From the NCBI GenBank assembly GCA_026398715.1, contig JAPLSI010000107.1:1-29596 (forward strand): a stretch of 29,596 bases of DNA. The letters are read 5' to 3'. The DNA is from Gammaproteobacteria bacterium. GTDB lineage: Bacteria > Pseudomonadota > Gammaproteobacteria > Xanthomonadales > Xanthomonadaceae. The position numbers and the translations under genes were made by a program. The notes under the pieces are model-generated. The model was not told where the DNA came from. It did no database searches and worked only from the letters and a program-made list of their open reading frames with translations. Below are positions 10,946 through 19,654 of this stretch, in pieces (the stretch's first letter is position 1; every line of letters starts with the position of its first letter).

Positions 10946-11943
10946 AGGCTTCCATCGAGCGCTGGTTGGCGCAACGCTGGTATGGCGGGTTGGAACCCGG
11001 CCCTGCACTTCGCGCGCTGGCCGGCATCTACCGCGTGGCGACGCTGCGGCGCATGCGCGCCGAGTATCCGTTGCCGCTTCCGGTGCCGGTGATCGTGGTG
11101 GGAAATTTTACTGCCGGCGGTACGGGCAAGACGCCCCTCACTATCGCGATGGCGCAGTATTTCCAGCGCCGCGGTCGCAACCCGGGAATCATCAGCCGCG
11201 GTCACGGGCGCAAGTCGAGACTGCCCGTGCGTGTCGATGCAGGCACTCCGGTCGCCGAGTGCGGCGACGAGCCGCGCCTGATGTTCGAACGTACCGGGCT
11301 TCCGGTACTGGTCGATGCCGATCGACTCGCGGCCGCCCATGCGGCCATCGCCGAAGGTTGCGATATCCTGATCGCCGATGACGGCTTGCAGAATCGCGGC
11401 CTGCCCAGGGATATTGAAATCGAAGTGGTCGATGCCGAACGCCGCTACGGAAATGGCCTGTTGATTCCCGCTGGCCCGCTGCGCGAAGCCCCCAGGACTT
11501 GCGATTTCCGGGTGGTGAACGGGCCAGGCGCCGCCATGGATGGCTGGTCGATGCAATTGCTGCTGTCGGATGCGTTGTTGATTGCCGGCACCAGCCAATC
11601 GCAAGGCGTGACCGACGCAGCGCCGACGCGACGCGCACTGCGGGAATTCCTCCCCGGCCCGGTGCATGCCGTGGCCGCCATCGGAAACCCGGGCCGATTC
11701 TTCGATGCGCTGGAAGCGCAGGGGCTTGCCATGGTGCGACATCCGTTCGAAGACCATCACGCCTTCGTCGCCGGGGATTTCGCCGGCATGCACGGTCCGA
11801 TACTCATGACCGAGAAGGACGCGGTGAAGTGCCGCAACCTGGGATTGTCCGATGCATGGGCAGTGCCGGTGGAAGCAAGGCTTGCCCCGGGCTTCTTCGA
11901 GGCATTGGAAAGCAAACTGGCGGCCAGACATGTCCGGAATTGA
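10942..11943 (+). CDS. lpxK: Tetraacyldisaccharide 4'-kinase
   Basis: A 333-residue membrane-associated kinase that phosphorylates the 4' position of the lipid A precursor disaccharide to give lipid IVA. The P-loop [11 protein letters not shown] (Lys63) and the motif [15 protein letters not shown] are diagnostic of LpxK, and [10 protein letters not shown] near the C-terminus is also characteristic. The length is normal. It starts with GTG in a GTGA overlap with msbA and its 3' end overlaps kdsB by 14 nt. In the relatives I recall a small Trm112-like gene often sits between lpxK and kdsB; there is no room for it here. Confidence 0.96.
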   Translation: MKASIERWLAQRWYGGLEPGPALRALAGIYRVATLRRMRAEYPLPLPVPVIVVGNFTAGGTGKTPLTIAMAQYFQRRGRNPGIISRGHGRKSRLPVRVDAGTPVAECGDEPRLMFERTGLPVLVDADRLAAAHAAIAEGCDILIADDGLQNRGLPRDIEIEVVDAERRYGNGLLIPAGPLREAPRTCDFRVVNGPGAAMDGWSMQLLLSDALLIAGTSQSQGVTDAAPTRRALREFLPGPVHAVAAIGNPGRFFDALEAQGLAMVRHPFEDHHAFVAGDFAGMHGPILMTEKDAVKCRNLGLSDAWAVPVEARLAPGFFEALESKLAARHVRN

Positions 11944-12694
11944 TTTCATCGTTGCGATTCCGGCGCGATTCGGCGCGAGCCGTTTACCAGGCAAGCCGCT
12001 TCGCCTGATTGGCGGCGAACCGATGGTGGTGCACGTGGCGCGCCGTGCCCTGGCTGCGGGCGCCTCGCAGGTAGTGGTTGCAACCGACGATCAACGCATT
12101 GCGCAAGCCGTCGCCGATTACCCGGTAACGGTTTGCATGACCCGCGCCGAACATCCGTCCGGCACCGACCGACTGGCGGAATGCGCGAAGCTGCTGGCGT
12201 GGCCGGATCGCCAGATCGTAGTGAACCTGCAGGGCGATGAGCCTTTCGCCCCGCCCGAAGGCATCCTGGCGGTTGCGCGGACGCTGGCGCAATCCAATGC
12301 CGAGATGGCGACGCTGGCCGCGCCGATCGACGATTGCGAAACGCTGTTCGACCCAAACGCGGTAAAGCTCGTGCGTGACGCGGTGGGCAATGCGCTTTAT
12401 TTTTCCCGCGCGCCCATTCCCTGGCAGCGCGATCGTTACGCGATCGATCGCACCAGTGCGCCGCCCGCCGGAAGCCTCCGGCACATCGGCATTTACGCCT
12501 ATCGAGCCGGTTTCCTGGATGTCTTTTCGAAATTGCCGCCGGGCATGCTCGAGAGGGCGGAGGCACTGGAACAGTTGCGCGTGCTGGAAGCGGGATACCG
12601 CATCGCTGTCGGGATCACGCCGGTGCCTTTTCCGCCGGGCGTGGATACCGAGGCCGACTTGCAGCGCGCCGAAGCAAGGTTTGCCGCCGGCTAG
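11930..12694 (+). CDS. kdsB: 3-deoxy-manno-octulosonate cytidylyltransferase
   Basis: A 254-residue cytoplasmic enzyme that activates Kdo with CTP to CMP-Kdo for the LPS inner core. The N-terminal nucleotide-binding motif [15 protein letters not shown] lies at about residues 9-23. [21 protein letters not shown] and [12 protein letters not shown] follow in the expected order. The ATG at 11930 was chosen because it gives the canonical short N-terminus ([14 protein letters not shown]); it overlaps lpxK by 14 nt. The gene ends 1 nt from the end of a convergent methyltransferase gene, the left boundary of the glycan island. Confidence 0.96.
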   Translation: MSGIDFIVAIPARFGASRLPGKPLRLIGGEPMVVHVARRALAAGASQVVVATDDQRIAQAVADYPVTVCMTRAEHPSGTDRLAECAKLLAWPDRQIVVNLQGDEPFAPPEGILAVARTLAQSNAEMATLAAPIDDCETLFDPNAVKLVRDAVGNALYFSRAPIPWQRDRYAIDRTSAPPAGSLRHIGIYAYRAGFLDVFSKLPPGMLERAEALEQLRVLEAGYRIAVGITPVPFPPGVDTEADLQRAEARFAAG

Positions 12695-12695
12695 T

Positions 12696-13481
12696 TCAAG
12701 CCCGTCCGCACACCAGTATCTGTTTCCTGGATTGGGCGTTGAATCCGGACTTGTCGAAATCGCCGTATCGCGCATGCACGACCAGGCCGGCCTGTTCGAG
12801 CTGGCCCATCAGGTCTTCGGCGAAGTGTTGCCGCAAGCGATAGCTCGTGCTCGCCAACGGCTCCTGGCCGGGGTGATCGGCATTCACCAGCCGCCAGTTC
12901 AGGTCCACGATGCGGGTACGTGCGTCGTAGCGCATGTCCTCCCGGATTTCCAGGCGCCGACCTTCGGGATCAACGACGGACCGGGCAAGCCGATCGGGCT
13001 GTTCCGCTGCCAACCAGGACAGGCTGGGCTGGTAGAGGTCGAAAGCGTAGATGCCGGTCGGCGCCAGAAGATCGCGCGCGGCCACGAAGGCCTGCACCAG
13101 GTCCTGGTCGAGCAGCAGGTGCTGCAGCGTGTTGAAACAACAGAAAACTAAATCGAAGGGGCCGTCGACGGGCGGCTTGCGGATGTCGCCGAAAATCCAT
13201 TCGATGCCCGACGCGCGCGCGCGGGCCACCTTGAGCATGCCTTCGGAACCATCCACGCCGACGAAACGTGCCGGGCTGGCATCGCCTCGCAACGTCGCCA
13301 GGTGGGCGGCCATGGCGATCGAGATCGTACCCGTGCCGCAGCCAAGTTCCAGGACCGATTGTGTGTCCCGGTTCACCAGGCTGTTGTAGAACTCGATGAA
13401 CGGGGCGCGATCGGCGTCCAGCAGGTCGTAATACTCTGCCCACCGATCATAGGCGGCGGCTTCGGGACTGCTGGACTGCAT
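12696..13481 (-). CDS. Class I SAM-dependent methyltransferase
   Basis: A 261-residue Rossmann-fold methyltransferase. Motif I is LELGCGTGT (Glu45 to Gly51), followed by VGVDGSEGML (motif II acidic region), a motif IV-like FDLVFCCFNTLQHLLLD and LLAPTGIYAFDLY. This is the layout of small-molecule methyltransferases of the Methyltransf_25/11 type; the substrate cannot be read. A GGAG five bases before the ATG supports the start. It is the last gene of a three-gene minus-strand unit (sulfotransferase, GT61, methyltransferase), which suggests methylation of the glycan made there. Its end meets kdsB with a 1-nt gap. Confidence 0.85.
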   Translation of the reverse strand: MQSSSPEAAAYDRWAEYYDLLDADRAPFIEFYNSLVNRDTQSVLELGCGTGTISIAMAAHLATLRGDASPARFVGVDGSEGMLKVARARASGIEWIFGDIRKPPVDGPFDLVFCCFNTLQHLLLDQDLVQAFVAARDLLAPTGIYAFDLYQPSLSWLAAEQPDRLARSVVDPEGRRLEIREDMRYDARTRIVDLNWRLVNADHPGQEPLASTSYRLRQHFAEDLMGQLEQAGLVVHARYGDFDKSGFNAQSRKQILVCGRA

Positions 13482-13515
13482 TGTTGCTCCGTGTCGGGAA
13501 GGGGCCAGGAACGCG

Positions 13516-14823
13516 CTAGCCTTCGCGCAAGTATCGCCCGAAAACGTCCGGATCGATTTCGTAATCTGAAAAATGGGTGTAGCCGCCTTCCTCGATGCGC
13601 CGGAACGGGCCCGTCACGACCGTGCATTCGACGCCCATCGCCTCGAGCAGCGCCGTGACTTCGGTAAGGAATTCGGTGTGCGGGTGGTTCAGGATTCCGA
13701 CCCGGGTGCCCGGGCGGGCGAAAAACGCCATGAAGAATGCCGACCCTTCAGGGCCCACCAGCCAGTCTGCGCTGCGGACAAGGCGCAACTGTTCGTCGAA
13801 GTCGAAGTCTTCCAGGTAAACCAGGCGGAAGCCCTGGTCCACGGCGATCTTCTCGATGGCTGGATGGTTGACCAGTTTGCGATGCCGATTCGGGCGTCGC
13901 CCGAGGAACAGGCGGGTTCCCGGAACCTGGTCTGCGGCATCGCTGCCAAGCATCCGGCCCATGTCGCCGAACAGGTCGCGGAACCTGTCGGTCGGCGCGG
14001 CCACCAGGTCGTAGCGGAATCGCTGGTTGAATTGCGGATAGATCGGGGCGTAGTAGTAGGTCGGCGCGAACCACAGTCGCGCGACGCGTACCTTTTGCAT
14101 CGGAGCGACTTCGATCACCTGCGCGCCGGGGCCCAGCAGCATTTCCAGGCATTGGCGATGCTGCCGATTCATGCCCTGGTCGATGAGCACCGGAACGCGC
14201 GGCATCAGGCCCGACTGCAGGGCCATCCACAGGCGCGGCAGGTATTCGACTATCCAGTGCCCGAACGCGAAGGAGTTGGGGCCGAGCAGGCTGAAACACT
14301 CGGCCACGTCCAGCGTATCGGTGCGCGGTTCATCCACGATCCAGACGGCGTCGCCGTCGCGACGGAAGGCGGCCGAGTCCAGTTCGATCTCGTCGTCTAT
14401 CCGCGAAAACTCCTCGCCTTCAAAGTCCAGCAGCGCCTGGCCCGGCAATTCCACCAACTGCGAGCGTCCGCGTACCGTCGACTGGTCGAACGCCGCGACA
14501 TAGGTCGAACGGGTGACGTGTTGCAGCACCCGCTGGTCGCCATCACCGATGACCCGGGACGGGTTGTTCGTGAACCGGTCACCGCCGCCATCGAGCAACT
14601 GGAATCGCGCCGCGTGGGTCTCGGCGAACGTTCTCGCGCTGGTCAGCCGAACCCGCGACAGCCCGGTTCCGGACGGCAACTGCATCACTGCGGAAAACGC
14701 CGCGAAGGCGTCATCGAGGGTGAGGGGCGCGAGCGCCTGCTTGACGAACAGCATGGGCCAGGTGCGGCCGCGTCGTGCCGCGACCAGTTCGTCGGGTGAA
14801 AGGTTCGCGAATAGTTCGCTCAT
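13516..14823 (-). CDS. Glycosyltransferase family 61 (DUF563) protein
   Basis: A 435-residue protein. The central block NSFAFGHWIVEYLPRLWM matches the GT61/DUF563 motif (N-F-x-H-W-x-x-E-x-L-P-R-L). The C-terminal block WLVGPEGSAFFMAFFARPGTR corresponds to the family's HGAGLTNxLFxPPG region, with PEGS in place of HGAG. GT61 enzymes are sugar transferases of variable specificity (for example xylosyl transfer). The N-terminal about 130 residues are not recognisable. It lies between a sulfotransferase-like gene (15 nt upstream) and a methyltransferase (34 nt downstream) on the same strand. The acceptor and donor are unknown; the altered HGAG motif could mean altered specificity. Confidence 0.78.
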   Translation of the reverse strand: MSELFANLSPDELVAARRGRTWPMLFVKQALAPLTLDDAFAAFSAVMQLPSGTGLSRVRLTSARTFAETHAARFQLLDGGGDRFTNNPSRVIGDGDQRVLQHVTRSTYVAAFDQSTVRGRSQLVELPGQALLDFEGEEFSRIDDEIELDSAAFRRDGDAVWIVDEPRTDTLDVAECFSLLGPNSFAFGHWIVEYLPRLWMALQSGLMPRVPVLIDQGMNRQHRQCLEMLLGPGAQVIEVAPMQKVRVARLWFAPTYYYAPIYPQFNQRFRYDLVAAPTDRFRDLFGDMGRMLGSDAADQVPGTRLFLGRRPNRHRKLVNHPAIEKIAVDQGFRLVYLEDFDFDEQLRLVRSADWLVGPEGSAFFMAFFARPGTRVGILNHPHTEFLTEVTALLEAMGVECTVVTGPFRRIEEGGYTHFSDYEIDPDVFGRYLREG

Positions 14824-14838
14824 CGCCGTGGGTCCGGG

Positions 14839-15615
14839 CTAGACATCGAATTCCGGAAACATCTCGAACAAGAGGCGCTCGCGCCGACGCACGAGGCGCT
14901 TCGACGCGTCGTCGTAGTAGGCGGCCCACGGCATCGTTTCGGTCCGGGTGCTGCCTGCGGGACGGATCTTTTCGCTCGAAAGGATGAACTCCAGTTGCGA
15001 AGCAGGGTAACCCTGGCCAAGCAGGAAGGCATGCAGCCGAACGTTCAGCTGGTCGGTCGGGATAAAACTGGTCGCGGGAAAGATGGACCGGAAATTTCCG
15101 GTTTGAACCAGGTCTGGCAGGTTGGCGAAGACATCCTCAGGCTCGGGGGCAAGGAACCTGATGAAGTCGAAACTGAGCGGGCCGATCCCGAGTTCGGCAA
15201 GAACGCCGTAGCCGACTGCGGGTGCGTAGCTCGGCTCGTTCAGTTCCCAGTCGTTGACGGCTGCAAGGTATTCGGCGAAATCCAGTTCGGGGAAGTGGGG
15301 GAACGCCGCCCTGATCCTGTCAGGATCGAAGGTGTCCCCCGGGTGCGTCTTCCACCAGCCGAATTCATAAAGCGAAACGTGGTGGTCATAGGGATTGCGC
15401 ACGGTCAGCAGCATCTGCTTGTCGCGGTGTTGCTCGGGTACCTGGCAGTAGCGCTCGTGCTGGTCGGGACAGCCAAAACTGCCGCGGTAAGGCGGGTTGG
15501 CACTGTCCATGTAAAGACCCGGGCCGCTTTCCAGTAGTCGTGCAAGCGTCGCTTCGACGAAAGTGCCGCCCGTCTTGGGGATGTGCAGATAGACGAAGCG
15601 GTCGGTGATCACCAT
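14839..15615 (-). CDS. Sulfotransferase-family protein
   Basis: A 258-residue protein starting with VYLHIPKTGGTFVEATL; the HIPKTGGT element (Lys14) is the 5'-phosphosulfate-binding loop of carbohydrate sulfotransferases (Sulfotransfer_2 type). A second element, LTVRNPYDHHVSLYEF, fits the 3'-phosphate-binding motif with its Arg and Ser. The expected reaction is transfer of sulfate from PAPS to a sugar hydroxyl, but many bacterial members are untested. First gene of a minus-strand unit with GT61 and methyltransferase genes. No clear ribosome site precedes the ATG; a TATCCT six bases upstream suggests a possibly leaderless transcript. Divergent from galE across 73 bp. Confidence 0.8.
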   Translation of the reverse strand: MVITDRFVYLHIPKTGGTFVEATLARLLESGPGLYMDSANPPYRGSFGCPDQHERYCQVPEQHRDKQMLLTVRNPYDHHVSLYEFGWWKTHPGDTFDPDRIRAAFPHFPELDFAEYLAAVNDWELNEPSYAPAVGYGVLAELGIGPLSFDFIRFLAPEPEDVFANLPDLVQTGNFRSIFPATSFIPTDQLNVRLHAFLLGQGYPASQLEFILSSEKIRPAGSTRTETMPWAAYYDDASKRLVRRRERLLFEMFPEFDV

Positions 15616-15621
15616 CGGCGC

Positions 15622-15627
15622 AGGATA
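15622..15627 (-). promoter_or_regulatory. Candidate -10 element for the sulfotransferase gene
   Basis: Read on the minus strand the site is TATCCT, ending 6 nt before the ATG at 15615. A start of transcription about 7 nt downstream of the -10 would fall on the ATG itself. No convincing -35 box is seen at 16-19 nt. Tentative, from spacing only. Confidence 0.25.
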
Positions 15628-15688
15628 GCGTGCGCTGCGCGATGGGTGCTACTTTGGCGGCCGGCATTGGCGATGAACGCGGGCAGGC

Positions 15689-16699
15689 ATGGCTTCGAAA
15701 GGCAAGATACTCGTTTGCGGCGGTGCAGGTTACATCGGCTCGCACATGTGCCGGCAGTTGTCCGTTGCCGGATTCGAGCCGGTGGTATTCGACAACTTCT
15801 CGACCGGCAACCGTTGGGCCGTGAAATGGGGCGACCTCGTCGAGGGCGACCTGCTCGACCCGGTCGCACTGGCGCGGGTTTTTGCCGGCCAGCGGTTCGA
15901 CGCGGTGCTGCATTTCGCCGCCAAGGCGCTGGTGGGCGAGTCGATCGGCGATCCCGGTTTGTATTTTCGCAACAATGTGTCCGGCACCATCAACCTGCTG
16001 GCCGCGATGCAGGCGGCGGGCGTGGGGCGCCTGGTGTTCTCGTCCACCGCCGCGGTGTATGGCGAGCCGCAGCATGTGCCGATGCAGGAATCGCATCCCA
16101 CGGCGCCGATCAACCCTTATGGCTGGAGCAAGTTGCTGGCCGAACGCGTGATCGAAGAGTATTGCGCTGCCCACGGAATGCGTGCGATCGCGCTGCGCTA
16201 TTTCAACGTCGCCGGCGCCAGTCCGACGGGCGAGATTGGCGAGGTGCACGATCCCGAGACGCATCTGGTCCCCAACATCATTCGCGCCGCACTGGACCCG
16301 GGGCTTGGCCCCGTGCTGATCCACGGCGGCGACTTTCCGACGCCTGACGGTACCTGCATCCGCGACTACGTCCACGTCGAGGACCTGTGCGACGCCCATC
16401 TGCTGGCCCTGCGGCAGCTGGACCGCCAGGAAGGATTCCGTGTCTTCAACCTCGGCACCGGCGACGGTTATTCGGTCGCGCAGGTACTCGCGCAGTGCCG
16501 CGCCCGGCACGCAGGACGCCCCGAGTCCTCGCTCGGCCCACGTCGGCCGGGCGACCCGGCCCGGCTGGTGGCGAGCCATGCCGCCGCGACCGAAGTGCTG
16601 GGTTGGGAGCCGCGCTTCGGTTTGGCGGAAATCATCGACAGCGCGTCGGCGTGGCATTCGCGCGCCGGCCGCGGTGGCCATCCGGCAGGCGACGGCTAG
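15689..16699 (+). CDS. galE: UDP-glucose 4-epimerase family protein
   Basis: A 336-residue short-chain dehydrogenase-type epimerase that would interconvert UDP-Glc/UDP-Gal (or the GlcNAc/GalNAc pair). The NAD-binding motif GGAGYIGSH is at about residues 11-19. HFAAKALVGESI, FSSTAAVYGEP (catalytic Ser/Thr region), NPYGWSK (Tyr144, Lys148) and RYFNVAGASPTGEIGE follow, all in GalE order. The C-terminus contains GTGDGYSV. It lies on the plus strand within an island of mostly minus-strand genes and most likely supplies a nucleotide sugar to the neighbouring transferases. Its stop codon shares the palindrome CTAG with the stop of the convergent GT61 gene. Confidence 0.93.
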   Translation: MASKGKILVCGGAGYIGSHMCRQLSVAGFEPVVFDNFSTGNRWAVKWGDLVEGDLLDPVALARVFAGQRFDAVLHFAAKALVGESIGDPGLYFRNNVSGTINLLAAMQAAGVGRLVFSSTAAVYGEPQHVPMQESHPTAPINPYGWSKLLAERVIEEYCAAHGMRAIALRYFNVAGASPTGEIGEVHDPETHLVPNIIRAALDPGLGPVLIHGGDFPTPDGTCIRDYVHVEDLCDAHLLALRQLDRQEGFRVFNLGTGDGYSVAQVLAQCRARHAGRPESSLGPRRPGDPARLVASHAAATEVLGWEPRFGLAEIIDSASAWHSRAGRGGHPAGDG

Positions 16700-17721
16700 T
16701 CGTCGCAGGCCTGCAGGGCGAGATCGAGTTGCTGGCAGTCGACCAGGACGTCGCCGCCATGCGGGTAGGGAAAGACCGGCGTGTTGGTGGACGTGATCTG
16801 CGAATACCGGTGATGGAGCACGCGGTAGATTTCGCTGTACGTGGGGTTGAGGTACAGGGGAGAAAAGCACTCGATCACCCGTGACTTCGGCGCCATCAGC
16901 TGGCTGTGCACGAATTGCGAGCCGTGCAGCCCGGCCATCACGCGCATGCCTGCTGCCGCAGAAATCTGCTCGCGCACCGACAGTGCGCCCATGTCCACGC
17001 GCTGCAATCCATATTTTTCGAGCAATCGCGCGACTTCCTCTTCGTTGACCAGCTTCCGGCCAAGGCGTGTCTGCTGGCCCCGGTCGAGCCACAACCTTTC
17101 GCCCAGGTTCGAAGCGCCTGCTGCACCCAGCAGCAGGCTCCGCAAGCGATGCAGGACGCCGGGATAGTCGGAGACATTCAGGTAACTGACGGGCGTGGTG
17201 TACAGCGCGCTGCGAAAGCGGGTCGGCCGGCTGGTCTCCAGGATGCGGGCATCGGGCACCCCGATCAGTTCCAGCAAGGTGCGCGCGAAGGCGGGCAGTC
17301 CGGATATCACGTAGGCGCAGTGGATGCCTGCGTGCTCGAGCACGACCAGCTTCATCAACTCTTCGTGCCAATGGGTGAAGTTTCGTGAAAATACGTTGCC
17401 GAGGATGCAGACGTCGCCCGCGTAGTCGCTGTCGATGAACCCATCGAAGTGGTTGATGCCCTTTTCGAGCAGTCGCGCGCGGATGAACTCGGACGTGAAG
17501 TCGTAGCTGAGCGCTTCGATCGGCAGGTAGCGGCCCTTGGCTACCTGCAGCCCCTGGCCCGGATTGTGGGCGTTCGGCACGTACAGTACGTCGGCCACGC
17601 GAACGGCTTCCACCGGCAAGCGCTCCGACAGGCCGGCGATGGAGTGGATGGCTCCACCCTCGGCACGCACCATCCCGATGATGGAGGCGCTTGCCAGTTG
17701 TTCGACCTGCACGATGCCCAT
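16696..17721 (-). CDS. Glycosyltransferase family 61 (DUF563) protein, second copy
   Basis: A 341-residue protein with both GT61 blocks: NFTHWHEELMKLVVLE near residue 110 (the N-F-x-H-W element) and AGLHGSQFVHSQLMAP (His266), equivalent to the HGAGLTN motif. It is more canonical at the second motif than the GT61 gene at 13516 and not obviously a recent copy of it. The start at 17721 (MGIVQVEQL) has AAGGGA upstream; an upstream in-frame ATG at 17823 would run through the divergent promoter region and is less likely. The gene forms its own unit, convergent with galE and divergent from the acyltransferase gene. Sugar specificity unknown. Confidence 0.8.
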   Translation of the reverse strand: MGIVQVEQLASASIIGMVRAEGGAIHSIAGLSERLPVEAVRVADVLYVPNAHNPGQGLQVAKGRYLPIEALSYDFTSEFIRARLLEKGINHFDGFIDSDYAGDVCILGNVFSRNFTHWHEELMKLVVLEHAGIHCAYVISGLPAFARTLLELIGVPDARILETSRPTRFRSALYTTPVSYLNVSDYPGVLHRLRSLLLGAAGASNLGERLWLDRGQQTRLGRKLVNEEEVARLLEKYGLQRVDMGALSVREQISAAAGMRVMAGLHGSQFVHSQLMAPKSRVIECFSPLYLNPTYSEIYRVLHHRYSQITSTNTPVFPYPHGGDVLVDCQQLDLALQACDD

Positions 17722-17770
17722 TCGATTCCCTTCGCTGCCAACGCATGAAGTCTGGAGGGTGGTCGGTGAA

Positions 17771-17801
17771 TTGGCAATGCGATGACGGGGCGACGTATGC
17801 T
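17771..17801 (+). promoter_or_regulatory. Candidate promoter for the acyltransferase gene
   Basis: The 104-bp space between divergent genes contains TTGGCA (17771-17776) and TATGCT (17796-17801) with a 19-nt spacer, about 24 nt before the ATG at 17826. Both boxes are fair matches to sigma-70 elements but the spacing is long. Tentative. Confidence 0.3.
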
Positions 17802-17825
17802 TCTCGCCTGCCACGGCGTCCAACG

Positions 17826-18812
17826 ATGAGCCTCGACGTACAAATCATCTCCCTGTCCGACCCCGATCGCTGGCGCGCCGAACTGGCCGTTGACGGGCGC
17901 CCGTCCCAGGCCTGGGACTATCTCTCGGCGATCTCCCGGCCGGGCGCCGAACCTCGACTGGCGATCGTGCAGGCGCAAGGTGCGCGCATGGTGCTGCCCT
18001 TCATCGAACGCGACTGGCAGGGCAGCGTGGATATCGCCACGCCGCTTGGCTTGTCCGGAGCATCGATGCAACCAGCGTCGATCGCGCCGGTCGCGCTGTG
18101 GCGCGAGTACGCCATCAGCCGCGGCTGGGTCGCCGGTTACATCCAGCTGGCGGACGACCTGGACATCCGGGCGCCTGGCGAATTGGACCAGGTCGTTGCA
18201 GGCAACGAGATATTCCTGCTGGACCTGCGCGGCGCCGATGCCATGGCGCCCGCATCCGAAATCGTCCGGCGCAAGCTGCGTCGTGCCGTCAAGCACGGTG
18301 TCGCCTTGGCTCGCGATCCCGTAATGCTCGCCGATGCCCTCGTCCGCCTGTATCCGGACACGATGGCCCGCCTGGGCGCGAGCTCGGTCTATCGCCACGA
18401 TGAGGCCGGACTTCGCCAGTTCGCGAATCTGGAAGGGGCGGTGGTCGTCGGCGCGATAGTGGACGGCGCAGTGGAGTCCGTTTCGGTATTCCTGCGCGCC
18501 GGCCGCCGTGCCGAATACCTGTGCAACGCCTGCAGCCCGCAAGGTCGCGACCTGGCGGCGTGGCTGATCAGCGAGGCTGCGAAAATCCTGCAGGCGGATG
18601 GTGCCACCGAACTGAACCTGGGCGGCGGCGTCGCCACGGGCGACGGACTGCACCAGTTCAAGGCGCGCTTCAACGCAAGGCCGCGGCGCTTGCGGTCCCT
18701 GCGCCAGGTCTACGACAAGGCCCGATACCTCGAGTTGTGTGCCGCACGCGGGACAGGGCCGGACGGCGGCTGGTTTCCCGCCTATCGCGCGCCGGTTTCC
18801 CCTCAGGCCTGA
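17826..18812 (+). CDS. GNAT/FemAB-like acyltransferase
   Basis: A 328-residue soluble protein. The C-terminal half has the pattern of BioF2-like/FemAB GNAT proteins: AAWLISEAAKILQADGATELNLGGG, then GLHQFKARFNARPRRLRSL, where the G-L-x-x-F-K-x-x-F-x-x-x-P element is typical. The middle has FLLDLRG and RRKLRRAVKHGV, also seen in this group. Such proteins transfer acyl or aminoacyl groups; here an amino sugar made by the nearby aminotransferase is a plausible acceptor, which is inference. It is a single-gene plus-strand unit; its last 10 nt overlap the end of the convergent sulfotransferase gene. Confidence 0.7.
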   Translation: MSLDVQIISLSDPDRWRAELAVDGRPSQAWDYLSAISRPGAEPRLAIVQAQGARMVLPFIERDWQGSVDIATPLGLSGASMQPASIAPVALWREYAISRGWVAGYIQLADDLDIRAPGELDQVVAGNEIFLLDLRGADAMAPASEIVRRKLRRAVKHGVALARDPVMLADALVRLYPDTMARLGASSVYRHDEAGLRQFANLEGAVVVGAIVDGAVESVSVFLRAGRRAEYLCNACSPQGRDLAAWLISEAAKILQADGATELNLGGGVATGDGLHQFKARFNARPRRLRSLRQVYDKARYLELCAARGTGPDGGWFPAYRAPVSPQA

Positions 18813-19654
18813 AGATCCACTTCGAAGCCCAGCGCGCGCACCGCTTCGATATCCTTAGCGTCGAATACCGCGCAGTCCATCGATCGATAACGTCCGTGGC
18901 TGGGCTGCGGCTCGACCATGCCTGCCAGTGCTTCGGATTCCTGCCGGGGCAGGCCCAGGAATTGCTGCAGCCGCTCGACACCGTCCACCGGATTGGCGCA
19001 GAAGGCATCGTAGTCGAGCCAGAGGAATCTCTCGCCCATTGACGCGCCCAGGGCATGGGCGCGACGTTGCACCGCCAGCCAGTAGCGCAACGCGCGCACG
19101 GGCGTCGGCAGGTCGCCGGGAATCCCGAAAGCATCGGCCCAATAGGCGAGCTGGTTCTGGTTGCTGCTGAAAGCCATGTCGAGGCCGTGACGCACTACAT
19201 GCACATAGCGCAGTGCCGGAAAATGACGGGCAAGGAAGGGCAGCAGCACGTGCGTGTTGGGTTCCTTCCATCCCCAGGGCCGATTATCGGCTTGTGCTGT
19301 CGTGGCGGCGGACAGACGGGTGGCGCGCTCCGCCAGCCAGTCGCGTGGATGTTGTGGTCGATCATCCGCGGCAAGCTGCTCGATGCGGCCCTGTTCGTGC
19401 GGCGTCAACGGACGCGACGCTGTCATTGCTGCCACGAAGATGGCGAGGTCCTGCGCCAGTGCAGCGTCGTCCATCGACAAAACTTCCGGTCGCTTGAACA
19501 ACAGGGTCCACGCCAGGTTGTCCTGCGAGGAATTGACGTCGAAACCGATGTTCACGCCCAGCTGCCGGGTGATGGCGGCAATCAGGTTGGTGCCGCTGCC
19601 ACCGACGCCGCCGATGGCGACGTGCGGGTCGCGCGGGTGGCCGTGGTCCGTCAT
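18803..19654 (-). CDS. Sulfotransferase-family protein, second
   Basis: A 283-residue protein with GGVGGSGTNLI (residues 15-25) at the position of the 5'-phosphosulfate loop, PWGWKEPNTH at about 127-134 (the W-G-x-K-x-P element), and YVHVVRHGLDMAFSSN with Arg155 and Ser163/164 as the 3'-phosphate motif. This matches the Sulfotransfer_1/3-like group and differs in type from the HIPKTGGT protein at 14839. It could equally bind another nucleotide, since loop residues vary. The start overlaps the stop of the WbqC gene by 4 nt, so it is the fourth and last gene of a minus-strand operon. Confidence 0.75.
   Translation of the reverse strand: MTDHGHPRDPHVAIGGVGGSGTNLIAAITRQLGVNIGFDVNSSQDNLAWTLLFKRPEVLSMDDAALAQDLAIFVAAMTASRPLTPHEQGRIEQLAADDRPQHPRDWLAERATRLSAATTAQADNRPWGWKEPNTHVLLPFLARHFPALRYVHVVRHGLDMAFSSNQNQLAYWADAFGIPGDLPTPVRALRYWLAVQRRAHALGASMGERFLWLDYDAFCANPVDGVERLQQFLGLPRQESEALAGMVEPQPSHGRYRSMDCAVFDAKDIEAVRALGFEVDLQA

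Noticed and set aside
9134..11008. Long open frame on the minus strand, 624 codons, opposite msbA
   Set aside because: It mirrors msbA codon by codon, is full of His, Asp, Arg and Gln, has no motif, and is an effect of high-GC codon use on the real gene.
12429..12451. Cluster of CGATCG palindromes in kdsB
   Set aside because: GATC/CGATCG words are common in coding sequence of this composition, and the stretch encodes conserved KdsB residues.
15386..17848. Minus-strand open frame of 820 codons spanning galE and parts of its neighbours
   Set aside because: It crosses three better-supported genes in different frames, has an Arg/Ala/Gly-rich composition and no domain; galE with complete catalytic motifs occupies the other strand.
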